The translations under genes and the position numbers were made by a program. A stretch of DNA of 60,000 nucleotides from Hydractinia symbiolongicarpus (lineage: Eukaryota; Cnidaria; Hydrozoa; Anthoathecata; Hydractiniidae): NCBI RefSeq assembly GCF_029227915.1, contig NC_079888.1, positions 5,717,001 through 5,777,000 of the forward strand, given 5' to 3'. Below the pieces are notes generated by a model. The model made no database searches, was not told where the DNA came from, and worked only from the letters and a program-made list of their open reading frames with translations. Positions within the stretch are counted from its first letter, which is position 1, and each line of letters starts with the position of its first letter. Shown here piece after piece: positions 10,985 to 21,451 of this stretch.

Positions 10985-12690
10985 TTATTCCAGCTCAGTC
11001 AGTAGTTTTATGCTAGCTAGGCTTAGGTGTGAGTGAGAATAAGAAAGGGTTCATTACATACCCTTTCTTTCTTCGCTTTCTTGAACATAACAAGCCCTTC
11101 CGTCAGTTGCGATATGGCTTAGATTGAGTTTGAGGCGCTATGTGTCCGAGAAAATGTCATGTGATATTAGTAAAAGTGATTTATGTATCACGTGGCTAAA
11201 AAGTGTAGGCAGATTTAACCTAAACTGGAAACGGCACCATTTACTCTTGGTACCATATTTAAAAAACAACAAAAACTCCATCGCCGTGCTAAAAACATAT
11301 TGTCTCGCTCACTAGAAAAATGTACTTAAGAATGACCATATGAAATTGCTGGGAGACTGGGCCCCAAAACGACGGATTTTTGATATTTTTGATGTATAGG
11401 GAACGGGGCGCGGAAATCGTATAGAAATCCTATATACTCTCCCCCGTACTTACTTTTTCTTTTATATTTGGCTTATTTAATGAGGAAATGGGCTCCGCTA
11501 CTCTCCGCAACTAGTATATATAGAAAGTGTTGCGGAGCGTGGGACTGAGTCCCCTAGGTTCGCGAGCGAAAAATTTTAGATGCCCCTTTCGGTTGAATTG
11601 TATAACGAATCGTATAAAAAACAAAGTTCCCACGTGCTCCATGGTAATCGATCAAACTGTTTCATCTTCGCCTTGATGAAACATTTCCTGGGGTTTCCAC
11701 ATTAGCAGTATATACCGTAGTGTGTTCCGGACGCAATATTACTTGCACCAGGGACATATTTTCTTTAGAACCTGATGTATCGAAAATGCTAAAAAAGGTT
11801 AAACGGAACAAGAATGGCGTTCGGCTCAAGTTACAAAACCGGAAAATATTTCTTTATCGTGAAATTATTTTCTGGTTTAAAAAATTATGAGATTTCCCGA
11901 ACAGGAAATTTTTTCATTTTTCTGAAATTTGTTTTGATTGAACACAAAAAATGAATTATATATATATATATTTGAAGATTTTCAGTAGGCGTTGATGATT
12001 GCCATGAGAACCGCTTGTCAGAATTTAAAACGCCTCAGTAATAACAAATGTATATACATGTTGAAAAAGTTTCCCCGATACATATTTATTGAAATAATTT
12101 CCGTTTCTGTAACTTGAGCCGCACTGGTGTAAGCTCGAGCTAGCTAACTATTCTTAAAGTAGTTAGCTAGCTATAGCCATATATGCTATCTAAGTTTTAA
12201 TATTATCCCAGCTAAGTCGGCAGTTTTATACTAGCTAGCTTAAGGTGCGAGTGAGGCTAGAAAGGGGCTCATTACATGTAAAAAATAGTGATATACTAGC
12301 TAACATACCCTTTCTTCGTTTTCTTGAAAATGCCCTTCCGTCTATTACGTCCAGCAAGCCAATATGGCCATCAACGCAATTTTCATTTCAAGCGCTATGT
12401 ATGTGAGACAATGTCACGTGATATTAGTAAGAGTGACCGTGGCTAAAGCCGTATGCCGACCTGATCTCAACTGGAAACGGCATGGTCTCGACGAACCAGA
12501 TTTTCACGGAAGAAATGACCATAAAAAATATTTGGGTAAGTGGGTTAAAAATCGGACGTTTTGAAATTTGATGTACTAGGAGAAAACGCGGAAATTCGAT
12601 ACGCTCTAATATATTTATGGGAACGAGGAAAATAGCTTCGCTGCGCTCGGCTCGCTGGCGCTCCCCTTCACTACGCTCCGCAAAAAACAA
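10985..12690. repeat. Direct repeat pair (10985-11530 and 12195-12690)
   Basis: Both copies contain, in order, CAGCT.AGTC.G.AGTTTTA, CATACCCTTTCTT, CCCTTCCGTC, ATGTCA.GTGATATTAGTAA, AACTGGAAACGGCA and TGACCATA, ending in GC-richer sequence around CTCCGCAA. AGCTAGCT-type palindromes are dense at 10805-11035 and 12127-12240. The 11990-12050 stretch also repeats 10190-10250. Short open frames inside are not credible genes. Confidence 0.65.
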
Positions 12691-13142
12691 AAAAGTTTCA
12701 GTCAGAACAATTAGTAATTTTTTCATCATCACCAAACACAGTTATTACTACAATTTTAAAATTGTTAACAAAAACGTTAAACCATGAGCAAAAATGACAT
12801 CACATACAGTTTAGTTCTCCCCAAGAAACGTTTTTAATACAAACTATAAAACAGCCATTAGCTTACACAACAGCCTTCAGTGGAGTCCAATTCCACAAAA
12901 ATGTGTTCTTTTAGTATATTGCATGTGGTCTTTTTTCCACAAAAGTTTCCCCAAAATTTTTAAAAACAGCAGCTGGTAACACCAACAAAAACACGAACAG
13001 CCATACGATACGTTAAAGTCATAAATCCACGTTTATACTCTGGACATAAACATACATCACACTATCCTGCGCAAAAGTTCAAGTCTTTGAAAGATTTTGT
13101 AGGTGCTCATAAAAGAAGAGAAGTTTGGAAACTAAGGTAGCT
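12691..13142. other. Non-coding left flank of the retrotransposon
   Basis: No gene, RNA or repeat unit recognised. It ends in AGGTA immediately before the retrotransposon LTR. Confidence 0.5.
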
Positions 13143-13147
13143 AGGTA

Positions 13148-13288
13148 AGTTACAACTTAGAAGGATGAGAAACTAGACGCCATCTTAATTCGTACTACAA
13201 ACGTGTTAGCGAATTGCCGTGACCGACATATATATAAACAAACTATTATATATCAAAATGGTAGCCGTAATAGTGGTATAGTGCAACA
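13148..13288 (-). repeat. 3' LTR of gypsy element
   Basis: 141 bp; on the minus strand it begins TGTTGCACTATACC and ends GTTGTAACT. It differs from the other LTR only by C versus T in the GAATTGC[C/T]GTGACC segment. Confidence 0.93.
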
Positions 13289-13298
13289 CCTCCCTACC
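13289..13298 (-). other. Polypurine tract of gypsy element
   Basis: GGTAGGGAGG on the minus strand directly before the 3' LTR, where plus-strand priming is expected. Confidence 0.7.
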
Positions 13299-13378
13299 GA
13301 AAAAAAAATTAACAAAAGAAAAGTGAGTCTGAGTCAATAAAACGATGGCCTTTTGATCAAGTACTGTCCTATTTTTCT

Positions 13379-14353
13379 TTACGACATGACATAGTCCTTA
13401 AAGCGAGTTGGTAATTTAGTTGTTCTCTGTGGCCTTATTGGTGTCATGGACGAATCTTCGATTGAGGCTTGCTTTGCTTGTGGACTGCTGCGTGGTCGTT
13501 CAGATGGAAGAGGTCGTGCTACATGGGTTATAGGTGCTTGATTGTGTGCAGGTGTTATTTGATCCAACCGTGGTTTGACTGTGGTATGTTGAGGTTGTAC
13601 GATGACAGTTTTATGTATGCTCAGTGGCCCGGATGGTGCTGCCGCTGGTTTGATGTGAACCCGGTTTCTTGTGATAATGGTATTCTGTGGTGTTTGCAAG
13701 GTATACGACATGTCATTTTTTCTGATTATTCGTCCATACGTCCATGGTTGTCCCCGTTTTTGTGGAGGTGGTTTAGCATATGCGTATGTGCCAACGTCTG
13801 GTTTGTCGTGAACCGGTCCTGAATGACGGTCGTATATTTCCTTGGCTGTTCTTCGTTTGTCAATTATCTGTTGTGTTGTATTGGCTACGTCTATGGGTGA
13901 TGGTAAAAGTGCAGACTTTGAGGTTGGTAGCATAGTTCGGGTTCTTCGGTTCATCATTCTTTGTGCAGGGGAACTCAAGTGTCCCTGTTGCGGAGTATTT
14001 CTGTAGTTTAGAAGCGCTATTTGGAAGTCTTGAGACTTTTTGAGCATGTTTTTTGCAACTTTGACTGCAGCTTCAGCACGCCCATTCCCTTTTGGGTAAT
14101 ATGGAGCAGAGCGAGTATGGTGGAAGCCATATTGTTTGGCGAAATTCTTGAACTCATTGTTGATGAACTGTGGTCCATTGTCTGTATGGCATATTTCAGG
14201 GATCCCATAACGCGAAAAGTGTGCTGTGGTGTGCCTTACAACAGTAGAGGCAAGGGTGTTTGGTAAGTGATCAACTTCAATCCAGTCAGAGAAGTGGCAT
14301 ACTGTGACCAGATAGTCCTTATTCTTGTATTCAAACAGATCTTGGCTAACAAT
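13379..14353 (-). CDS. Gypsy integrase core and C-terminal part (after in-frame TAA)
   Basis: Continues the frame of the RT-RNase H segment directly after a TAA at 14354-14356. The catalytic triad is present: D in SQDLFEYK, D in CHTDNGPQF, and E in GNGRAEAAVK with exactly 35 residues between the second D and the E. A C-terminal basic, Pro-rich tail follows and ends ...RFKDYVMS. No chromodomain is apparent. Its zinc-binding N-terminus (H..H...C..C, MCHDCSDC) lies in the preceding segment. The first ATG inside this stretch is at 14047, but that is not a real start because it lies downstream of two of the three catalytic residues. Confidence 0.85.
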   Translation of the reverse strand: MVSQDLFEYKNKDYLVTVCHFSDWIEVDHLPNTLASTVVRHTTAHFSRYGIPEICHTDNGPQFINNEFKNFAKQYGFHHTRSAPYYPKGNGRAEAAVKVAKNMLKKSQDFQIALLNYRNTPQQGHLSSPAQRMMNRRTRTMLPTSKSALLPSPIDVANTTQQIIDKRRTAKEIYDRHSGPVHDKPDVGTYAYAKPPPQKRGQPWTYGRIIRKNDMSYTLQTPQNTIITRNRVHIKPAAAPSGPLSIHKTVIVQPQHTTVKPRLDQITPAHNQAPITHVARPLPSERPRSSPQAKQASIEDSSMTPIRPQRTTKLPTRFKDYVMS

Positions 14354-15919
14354 TTACCAAGGGAGTGACGGAACAGGAATTGATCGCATCGGTTCTTTAG
14401 ATGCTGATCTTTGGTATTTTGCACAATCGGAGCAGTCATGACACATGTTAGTAATGTCTCTTGCCATATTTGGCCAGAAAAGTACTTCTTTTGCCATTCT
14501 CGTGTTGGAAGCTGCACCCATGTGATTGGTATGTATTTTCTGAAGCATTTCATTTCTCAGTCCGTTTGGTATCATGGTACAGTGTCCTTTATATATAAAA
14601 CCATTGTTGATGGACAGTTCGTCTCTAAAGTTCCAGTATGGTTTGAGATCCTGATCAAGTTGTTGTGGTTCATCTGGCCATCCTCTTTGTATCAGGGTGT
14701 AGAGCCGTTGAAAGGTTGGGTCATTTTTCGTAGCTGATAGGATGTTCATTTCCGTGTCGTTTTTGAGCTGATGGTGGTGTTGTGGATACTCTGACTCTGT
14801 ATCAACGCGGAATACTTCAAAGGCATTTATTGTGTTTGTAGAAGGTTTGGTGAGTGGTGCTCTGGATAGGGTATCTGCTATGTAGAGTGTGGTTCCTTTC
14901 TTGTAGGTTACCGTAAATTGGTATCTCTGTAGTCTGGATAGCATTCTTTGAAGTCGTGCCGGTGCTCGGTTGAGTGGCTTCTTCATGATGATTTCCAGAG
15001 GTTTGTGGTCGCTATGTACTTCAATGTTTTTGTGTCCGTACAGCCAGTGGTCAAACTTGGAGAATGCATTACATATAGCTAAACACTCTTTCTCAATTTG
15101 AGAGTATCTTCTCTCAGTTTCAGTGAGAGTACAAGACGTGAATGCGACTGGTTGTAACTGTTCTTGATTGTTGTTTTGTAGAAGTGTTCCTCCAAGACCA
15201 TTGTCACTTGCGTCAACCTGGAGTATCACCTTCTTAGCTGGATCAAAGTATTGTAGGACAGGTGTAGATGCTATAAGTGATTTAGCATCTGAAAATGCAG
15301 TCTGTTGTGTTGAAGACCATGTGAACGCCATGTCTGTTTTTGTTAGTTCAGTCAATGGCCGGATGACAGTGCTCAAGTTCTGGCAGTAAGGTGATAAGTA
15401 GTTGACCATTCCAATGAAGCGTTGCAGGCTCTTTTTGTCGTGTGGTTTTGGCATCTGTAGGATGGCATCAGTTTTCTCCGGATCAGCTTTGATGCCATTT
15501 TGTGTAAGAATGTGTCCTACAAATTTCTGTTCTTTCTGCTTGAATTTGAGTTTTGCTGGGTTGAATCTAATGTTCTTGGTTCTAGCTCTTTCCATTAGTG
15601 CAATGAGATTTTTGTCATGATCCCTTTCTGCTGTCTGGTATGTTTCCCCACAACCATATACTATGATGTCATCAGCTATGGGTGCGATACCTTCTAGTCC
15701 TTCTAACGCTGTCATGAGTCTCATTTGAAATTCCTCTGGAGCACTGTTGATGCCAAATGGAAGTCTTTTCCATCGATAACGTCCATAGGTAGTGTGCATT
15801 GTTGTCATATCTGATGATTTTTCATCTAACGGCACGTGAAAATACCCATCCTTTACATCAATTAATGTGAAACATTTTGCATTGTTCAGTTTGTGTAGAT
15901 GTTCATTCAGTGTTGGCAT
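14354..15919 (-). CDS. Gypsy reverse transcriptase - RNase H - integrase zinc-binding segment
   Basis: Reverse transcriptase palm begins at MPTLNEHLHKL with FTLIDVKDGYFHVPLDE and LPFGINSAPEEFQ; the active-site motif is IADDIIVYG, an ADD rather than the usual YxDD context, although both Asp residues are kept. RNase H follows with LQVDASDNGLGG, the KECLAI glutamate, VHSDHKPLE and ADTLSR. An HHCC zinc-binding domain of integrase (HTNHMG...CHDCSDC) ends the segment at a TAA. The upstream part of RT is in another frame (see the 15903-17798 entry), so the first Met is not a genuine start. Confidence 0.9.
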   Translation of the reverse strand: MPTLNEHLHKLNNAKCFTLIDVKDGYFHVPLDEKSSDMTTMHTTYGRYRWKRLPFGINSAPEEFQMRLMTALEGLEGIAPIADDIIVYGCGETYQTAERDHDKNLIALMERARTKNIRFNPAKLKFKQKEQKFVGHILTQNGIKADPEKTDAILQMPKPHDKKSLQRFIGMVNYLSPYCQNLSTVIRPLTELTKTDMAFTWSSTQQTAFSDAKSLIASTPVLQYFDPAKKVILQVDASDNGLGGTLLQNNNQEQLQPVAFTSCTLTETERRYSQIEKECLAICNAFSKFDHWLYGHKNIEVHSDHKPLEIIMKKPLNRAPARLQRMLSRLQRYQFTVTYKKGTTLYIADTLSRAPLTKPSTNTINAFEVFRVDTESEYPQHHHQLKNDTEMNILSATKNDPTFQRLYTLIQRGWPDEPQQLDQDLKPYWNFRDELSINNGFIYKGHCTMIPNGLRNEMLQKIHTNHMGAASNTRMAKEVLFWPNMARDITNMCHDCSDCAKYQRSASKEPMRSIPVPSLPW

Positions 15920-17798
15920 TTGGTACAGGTCGTTCTATTGCTTTGTTTATTGTTTGGCTGGGGTCTATGCATACACGAAATTTGTTTGGTTGTTCTCTGC
16001 AAAGTATGTTTGAGCACCATGGAGTTGGTTGTGTCACTTTTTCCAGTATTCCTTCTTTGACATATCTGTCTATAGCTGCTTTTTCTTTCCCACGTTTGCT
16101 CAGTGGTACTTGGTGAATTGGCATTTGAACTGGTGTAACATCATTTTTTACCCGGAATGATACTGGTGGTTGGAGACAGCCAACACCGTTAAAGCTATCT
16201 TTATAGCATTCAATTAATGACTCCTTGGTCAGCGGATGGGTTGTATCTAATGGCTTTGTTTTGTTAACATGTGTTTTTGGTTGGCTAGTGGTTGTTGGCT
16301 GATCCAGGTTGCCTTGCTGTTGCAGAGAGTAGATATCCCCTGTGTTGATTGTCATGATGTTCATGTTTACACAGTCTTTACCGGAAAGGAGAGCTGGCTT
16401 TCCGATCATGTCCTTCGAGTCAAGGACTTGGAACACTAGACTATGATACTTTTTGAACTTTTCGCACAAAAGGGTGATTTTCCCGATGGGTCTGATTGGC
16501 TCACTTTTGTTCCCATAAGGAAGTAATACACAACGTGATTTCTGAAGCTCGATATCAGGAAAGTATTTCTGGACGACCTGGTGCGATATGGTGTTGGATG
16601 TAGCGGCGGAGTCGATTTGGAACTGTAGGTTTACAAAGTTTCTCCCTGTTGATGAACACAAAAGCTTTGAATAAAATTTTTCCTGATTTGATTGGGATTG
16701 TACATTCTGTTGATCTGTTGCGTACGCTGTGCTGTAATACAGTGGTTGTTCATCAGTGTAGTATGTTGGTTGTTGCTGCTCAGGTGATTCCATTTTGCTT
16801 TCTGGTTGATGATATGTTGATGTTGCATGAAGGTGGTTGGTCGACTTTTGCATACCCTGCGGATTGCTGTTTGGTTGTGGAGGACGTTGGTTATTTCTTC
16901 TGTTGTAGTTGGGTCTGTTGTATCCCTTGTTGCCAAGGTGGCTGACATTTTGTTGTTCTAGACATACTCTTGCAAAGTGGTCAAATCCACCACACCTTGT
17001 GCATTTACGTCCATTAGCTGGGCAAGTTGCCCAAGGATGTGGTCCTTTATTGTCTCCACACCAGTGGCAAGTATTTGGCTCACGTCTCAATTTCATGTCT
17101 CTGTGTTTCTTCCTTTGTTGTGGTGGTATTGTTGCTTTTGTCCAGTGAACATTCTCTTCTGTCCCTTTTGATGCATCACTGATGAGTTTGTTTGTCACTC
17201 GAGCAGATTCCATTGACTTGGCCTCTGCAACAACATCTGACATTGTTTTCTGTGTGCCATCTGTTCTCAGATGTGTTTTTAACAGTTCAGTTCGTGCTGT
17301 GTCCTCACAAAGTCCAAAGACAAACTTATCACGACACATAATGTCTGTAATTTCTCCATATTCACACAGGCTTCCGGCTTGTCGTATTCGGACCTCCCAA
17401 TCCTGGACTGTCTCATCTTGATTTTGGGACGAATGCCAGAATTTGAACCGATCAGTCATTAGGGTAGATTCTGTTGTTCCTGTGTAATGTGTGCGTAGAC
17501 GATTCATCCAAATCCACGGTTTTTTCTTATCATCTACTGGAATGGATGGCTCAATGGTATAACGTATCACCTGGAGAGCTTCATCTGGCATTGAAGATCT
17601 CAGTGCAGAGATCTCCAACAAAGGTTGCTTGTAATGTTCTGCTTGCTCAGTTTGTGAGTCTTTCTCTAAATTTCTGTAGTTCGACTGAATGCAATAGTCA
17701 TTGAATCTAAGTTCAAAATTCTTGAAATTTTCAGATATGTTGCCAGTTAACTTCAATTCTGGTCGTTTATGTGATGTATTCATTTTTACTTCTGACAT
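15903..17798 (-). CDS. Gypsy Gag - protease - RT N-terminus
   Basis: Begins immediately next to the 5' LTR; the ATG at 17798 overlaps the expected primer-binding region, so ATG 17783 is an alternative start. Gag is followed near residue 245 by two zinc knuckles (CHWCGDNKGPHPWATC and CTRCGGFDHFARVC), then an aspartic protease with FQIDSAATSNTI (active site D-S-A) around residue 395, a linker, and the RT fingers starting near PVQMPIHQVPLSKRGKEK. The frame ends prematurely just after VCIDPSQTINKAIERP; coding resumes in another frame at about 15935. Because this lies inside RT, it is a lesion rather than a gag-pol programmed shift. Confidence 0.88.
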   Translation of the reverse strand: MSEVKMNTSHKRPELKLTGNISENFKNFELRFNDYCIQSNYRNLEKDSQTEQAEHYKQPLLEISALRSSMPDEALQVIRYTIEPSIPVDDKKKPWIWMNRLRTHYTGTTESTLMTDRFKFWHSSQNQDETVQDWEVRIRQAGSLCEYGEITDIMCRDKFVFGLCEDTARTELLKTHLRTDGTQKTMSDVVAEAKSMESARVTNKLISDASKGTEENVHWTKATIPPQQRKKHRDMKLRREPNTCHWCGDNKGPHPWATCPANGRKCTRCGGFDHFARVCLEQQNVSHLGNKGYNRPNYNRRNNQRPPQPNSNPQGMQKSTNHLHATSTYHQPESKMESPEQQQPTYYTDEQPLYYSTAYATDQQNVQSQSNQEKFYSKLLCSSTGRNFVNLQFQIDSAATSNTISHQVVQKYFPDIELQKSRCVLLPYGNKSEPIRPIGKITLLCEKFKKYHSLVFQVLDSKDMIGKPALLSGKDCVNMNIMTINTGDIYSLQQQGNLDQPTTTSQPKTHVNKTKPLDTTHPLTKESLIECYKDSFNGVGCLQPPVSFRVKNDVTPVQMPIHQVPLSKRGKEKAAIDRYVKEGILEKVTQPTPWCSNILCREQPNKFRVCIDPSQTINKAIERPVPNANTE

Positions 17799-17800
17799 CA

Positions 17801-17941
17801 AGTTACAACTTAGAAGGATGAGAAACTAGACGCCATCTTAATTCGTACTACAAACGTGTTAGCGAATTGCTGTGACCGACATATATATAAACAAACTATT
17901 ATATATCAAAATGGTAGCCGTAATAGTGGTATAGTGCAACA
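17801..17941 (-). repeat. 5' LTR of gypsy element
   Basis: Direct repeat of 13148-13288 with a single mismatch over 141 bp. The minus-strand sequence following it (TGATGTCAGAAG) is where the primer-binding site should be; the matching tRNA was not determined. Confidence 0.93.
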
Positions 17942-19460
17942 GGTATAGATAATTAGAAAAGAGGAATAACAACATAAGTCATTAGGTAAGAGCTAGCAGC
18001 TGGCATTAGCTAGTTAACAGTAGTTAAGACATCCAGTTAAATATACTTAAACTGGGACAATTAGCTAAAACTAAAGCTAGCTATTTATGCTTAGTAAAAC
18101 ACATATAAAGAGAAAAAATAGTAATTTAAAAATAATAAAATTACAGTGACTTTAACAAAACAAAAGTTTTCCGTTTGTTAGTCAGCTAACAGCTTTATGT
18201 ACCATTTTGAATTTTAGGACAAATACATTAGTTACTCGCCAGGGTATACAATAATTATGCAACAAAATGTAAACAAATATGGCAAGATTTTTTAAAAAAC
18301 GCGGCAAAATATAAAACGTTAAGAATTTGAGGCTTTTAAGCGGCTTTTCCTGGAAAATGCGAGTCTGCTTGCTCCAGCGACAAACACCAAACGTCTAAAA
18401 ATAGAGAATCTCTTACTGTTTGTGATTTCAAATCCACTTCAAGCTCTACCCTCTATTTTCTACTTCTAACTTTACTTTACTTCTTCACTTCTCACTTCCA
18501 ACTTTACTTTTCTATTTCTTCACTTGGACTTTTTTCTTTTTAAATATGCTTTCTTGAACCCCTTTTTTCACCTTTTTTTAAAAAGGAAGGGATCGTTCTT
18601 TTGTGTTTTTTTGGTGGCGAGAGGACACCGTTGTTTTTCGAAAGTTAGCCGTTAAATTTATTTCAGCAAATGAAATTGAGTCGTTTTCATCACGTGATGT
18701 AAACAAAGTAAACCCGCTAGCAAAATGGACATAATTTTTTCGGCGACTTCAAAGAAAATTTCGGCGACTTCATAAGTAAATTAACACATCCACTATGACC
18801 GTCACACACACTTCGTATTATTATATAAGATGGGTTGTTGGTGGAACTGTAGAATGCCATACGAAATATTAGGTAATACAGGGTGATTGCCTGCGTAATC
18901 TGAGTAAGAAGCGTCTGTTGCAACCAGAGCAACGAACTTACGATACGTATTGATTACGGTTACCTATATCCATACCAGTACCTTTATCCCATTTTTGCAT
19001 GATACCCATGTTGATTTCTAACAATCACCCAGACGTAGTATGGGCAGCGAGTGAGTATGAGGATTTTGATGGTCGTGAAAATTTATATTCGAAATATGAT
19101 TCCTTCCATCCGTATAAAATTGAGTGAATAGTCTGTTATGTCTGATCAACTCAACCTCCATTCACAAAGTTTTCAATTTTAATAATAACGCCTTTTGCAA
19201 AATTATCTTAGTATTCCGCGCTAATATCACATAACAACAACATTCGTGCCATTGCGCTAATGGAACATTCACCCTCCAAATAATACATAAACTACTAACA
19301 AAATCTTGCGTGTTTTGAGTAGCAAACTTATTTTCCCTATCAGACAACATCAGGTCAAAGTCGTCTGCGTTTAAACCGTTTCAAACTCTGTATGATCGAT
19401 TGTTATATCGTACTTGGTAGACCATTCAACACAACCCCACGACTGCTGGCACTTGTATTA
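17942..19460. other. Non-coding interval between transposons
   Basis: AT-rich, no gene called. A repeated TTTCGGCGACTTCA occurs twice near 18738-18770. On the minus strand about 18780-18930 carries a short open stretch without recognised homology. Confidence 0.4.
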
Positions 19461-19505
19461 AGGCCGTTTTCCACTCGGCGGAAATTCCCGAGCGGGCAGG
19501 AAATT
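19461..19505 (+). repeat. Harbinger left terminal inverted repeat
   Basis: Begins AGGCCGTTTTCCACTCGGCG and continues GAAATTCCCGAGCGGGCAGG; matches the reverse complement of 23061-23106 with about two mismatches. Confidence 0.9.
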
Positions 19506-19619
19506 TCCGCCCGCGCGATTCTCAGTTTCAATTTCCATTGAGCGGGAAATTTTGAGCACGGCAATGAATATGAACAAATATGGCTGCTATAAACAAGAAT
19601 TGGAAAATGCAAAAAAAGT

Positions 19620-20816
19620 ATGTGGGTTAGGCAGTTATTCAAGGACCGTGCGAGAAGAGGAGAATTCAACATTTTGGTGAAGGATATGATGATGTTTGAT
19701 CATTTTTACTTTTTTCAAACCTTCCGGATGCATCCCCATATTTTAGAAACTTTGATTTCTTGGGTTGGACCTTTCATTAAAAAATCGTCATTTAGAAGAG
19801 AAACAACCTCTCCAGCCGAGCGACTGTGTTTAACATTACGTTATTTAGCCACGGGAGATGCTCAAATCTCGCTTGCCACTCGATTTCGGATAAGTCCAGC
19901 GACTGTTGGGAGAATTATCAGAGAAACCTGTCAGGTTTTATGGAATGTCTTGTCAGAAAAAGGTTATCTTGATGTTCCGAACTCAAAGGAAAAATGGTTA
20001 AAAATAGCTAATGATTTTAGAGATACGTGGAACTTTCCGAACTGCATTGGTGCAATTGATGGGAAACACGTCGTTATACAAGCTCCTCCGAGAAGCGGGT
20101 CCATGTTTTACAATTATAAAAAAACATATAGCATCGTGTTGCTCGCTGTGTGTAATGCGAACTATGAATTCACACTGGTTGATGTAGGAGAATATGGTAG
20201 ACAGAGTGATAGCGGAGTTTACACTAGCAGTAACTTAGGACACGCAATTGATAATAATTTACTTAACATACCAACGCCAAGAGCGATACCAGGCTACCAC
20301 TCTAATAAAATGTTCCCGTTCACCTTTGTTGCTGATGAAGCATTCGCACTGAAAACATTCATGATGCGACCATTCCCACGCAGAAATGTCCTCGACTCAT
20401 CAGAAACAATTTTCAACTATCGTTTGTCACGTGCAAGGAGAGTGATAGAAAATTCATTCGGAATTTTAGCAAGTCGTTTTCGAATTTTTCGAAGACCGAT
20501 AATTGCGAACGCTGATAACGTAAAGTTCATCACAAAAGCTGCAATAGCGCTTCACAATTTTCTCATGAAATCACAATCAGCTACTCATACGTATTGTCCA
20601 CCTGAGCTAGTTGATCAGGAAACTATGAGATTTACAAGGCCTGGTCAGTGGCGATCAGACATAACTAATGGTGGGGCCCTGACACATTTAGTATCACAGG
20701 GGTCTCACAACTTCACCAGGGATGCAAAAACAGTGCTGAAGATTTCAAAGTATACTGTAGGTTGGCAAAAAGAAATGGTAAATAGCACAACAAATCCTTT
20801 CGATGAAGAATATTGA
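19620..20816 (+). CDS. PIF/Harbinger transposase (DDE nuclease, HARBI1-like)
   Basis: Protein of 398 residues, close to the usual length of HARBI1-like nucleases that cut and join transposon ends. It shows a helix-turn-helix-like stretch (ERLCLTLRYLATGDAQISLATRFRIS, residues about 67-92), then the catalytic domain: first Asp in GAIDGKHV (residue about 146), second Asp region in VADEAFAL, Glu in RRVIENSFGILASRF. The typical Harbinger N-terminus (a WWVR-like motif) is represented by MWVRQLFKDRARRGE. A short upstream frame beginning ATGGCTGCTATAAAC is out of phase by one base across an A7 run, so the real start may be slightly earlier with an indel there. No internal stops; probably functional in trans with the MADF partner. 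Confidence 0.92.
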   Translation: MWVRQLFKDRARRGEFNILVKDMMMFDHFYFFQTFRMHPHILETLISWVGPFIKKSSFRRETTSPAERLCLTLRYLATGDAQISLATRFRISPATVGRIIRETCQVLWNVLSEKGYLDVPNSKEKWLKIANDFRDTWNFPNCIGAIDGKHVVIQAPPRSGSMFYNYKKTYSIVLLAVCNANYEFTLVDVGEYGRQSDSGVYTSSNLGHAIDNNLLNIPTPRAIPGYHSNKMFPFTFVADEAFALKTFMMRPFPRRNVLDSSETIFNYRLSRARRVIENSFGILASRFRIFRRPIIANADNVKFITKAAIALHNFLMKSQSATHTYCPPELVDQETMRFTRPGQWRSDITNGGALTHLVSQGSHNFTRDAKTVLKISKYTVGWQKEMVNSTTNPFDEEY

Positions 20817-21451
20817 ACATGAATACAATATACAGCTATAGTAAATTAATATATACTGGTATATAATATATAACATTTGTGTGAGTTGCAAAATATGAAG
20901 AAAAAAAAATTCATTTAAAAGCTGTTTTTTTGCGTATGTCTGTGTGTGTATTGTCCTTGTACCTGAGTAGCCCAGTGCAAAAAAAGCGTTGTAATGTTCG
21001 ATTTCAGACGGCGAACCTAATTTTGTTTTGAAAGTCCGTTGAACTTACACTACCTACTTGAATTGAACCTATTGGTACTCAGGACTTTCAAAATTTCTTG
21101 ACTACAAAGTCAAACTGACCTACTTTTCTGCAGGTCACGAAATATGGAAGATTGAGCTTGCTCAAAATCAAAAAAAGAAATTACACATTGGCACATACTC
21201 ATTAATTTTCAGAAGTACAACTTCATAGTTGACCACCTTTATTTATATATACAACTAATCATGTTTTAGAACAGTCGAAGACAGCTTTTTATGTGCAAAG
21301 AATGCAAAGGGATAGTTCCCCTGAAGTTAAAACTAAGGTTTGTAAAAATTTGGGAGTGCCACAATTTCATGCATGGATTTTAAGTTACTTTTTTTTAAAT
21401 TTAAACCGAAATGGTGGTACTTCCAAACATTGACTCATTTTAGTTCAAAAT

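Larger units (their letters stand above)
13148..17941 (-). mobile_element. Ty3/gypsy LTR retrotransposon, recent insertion
   Basis: Element of 4,794 bp in minus orientation: 5' LTR 17801-17941, gag with two zinc knuckles, protease, reverse transcriptase, RNase H, integrase, polypurine tract, 3' LTR 13148-13288. It is flanked by GGTA (13144-13147 and 17942-17945), extendable to AGGTA if the shared A is counted, as expected for integrase-made target duplications. The domain order PR-RT-RH-IN identifies Ty3/gypsy. LTRs differ at one base in 141. Coding is broken by a frameshift in RT and a TAA in integrase. Confidence 0.93.

Noticed and set aside
15903-15960. Programmed ribosomal frameshift between gag and pol
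   Set aside because: The shift lies within the reverse transcriptase domain, not at a gag-pol boundary, and no slippery heptamer is evident.
18717-18932. Minus-strand open stretch that reads protein-like in one frame
   Set aside because: Short, no motif, no splice context that could be defended.
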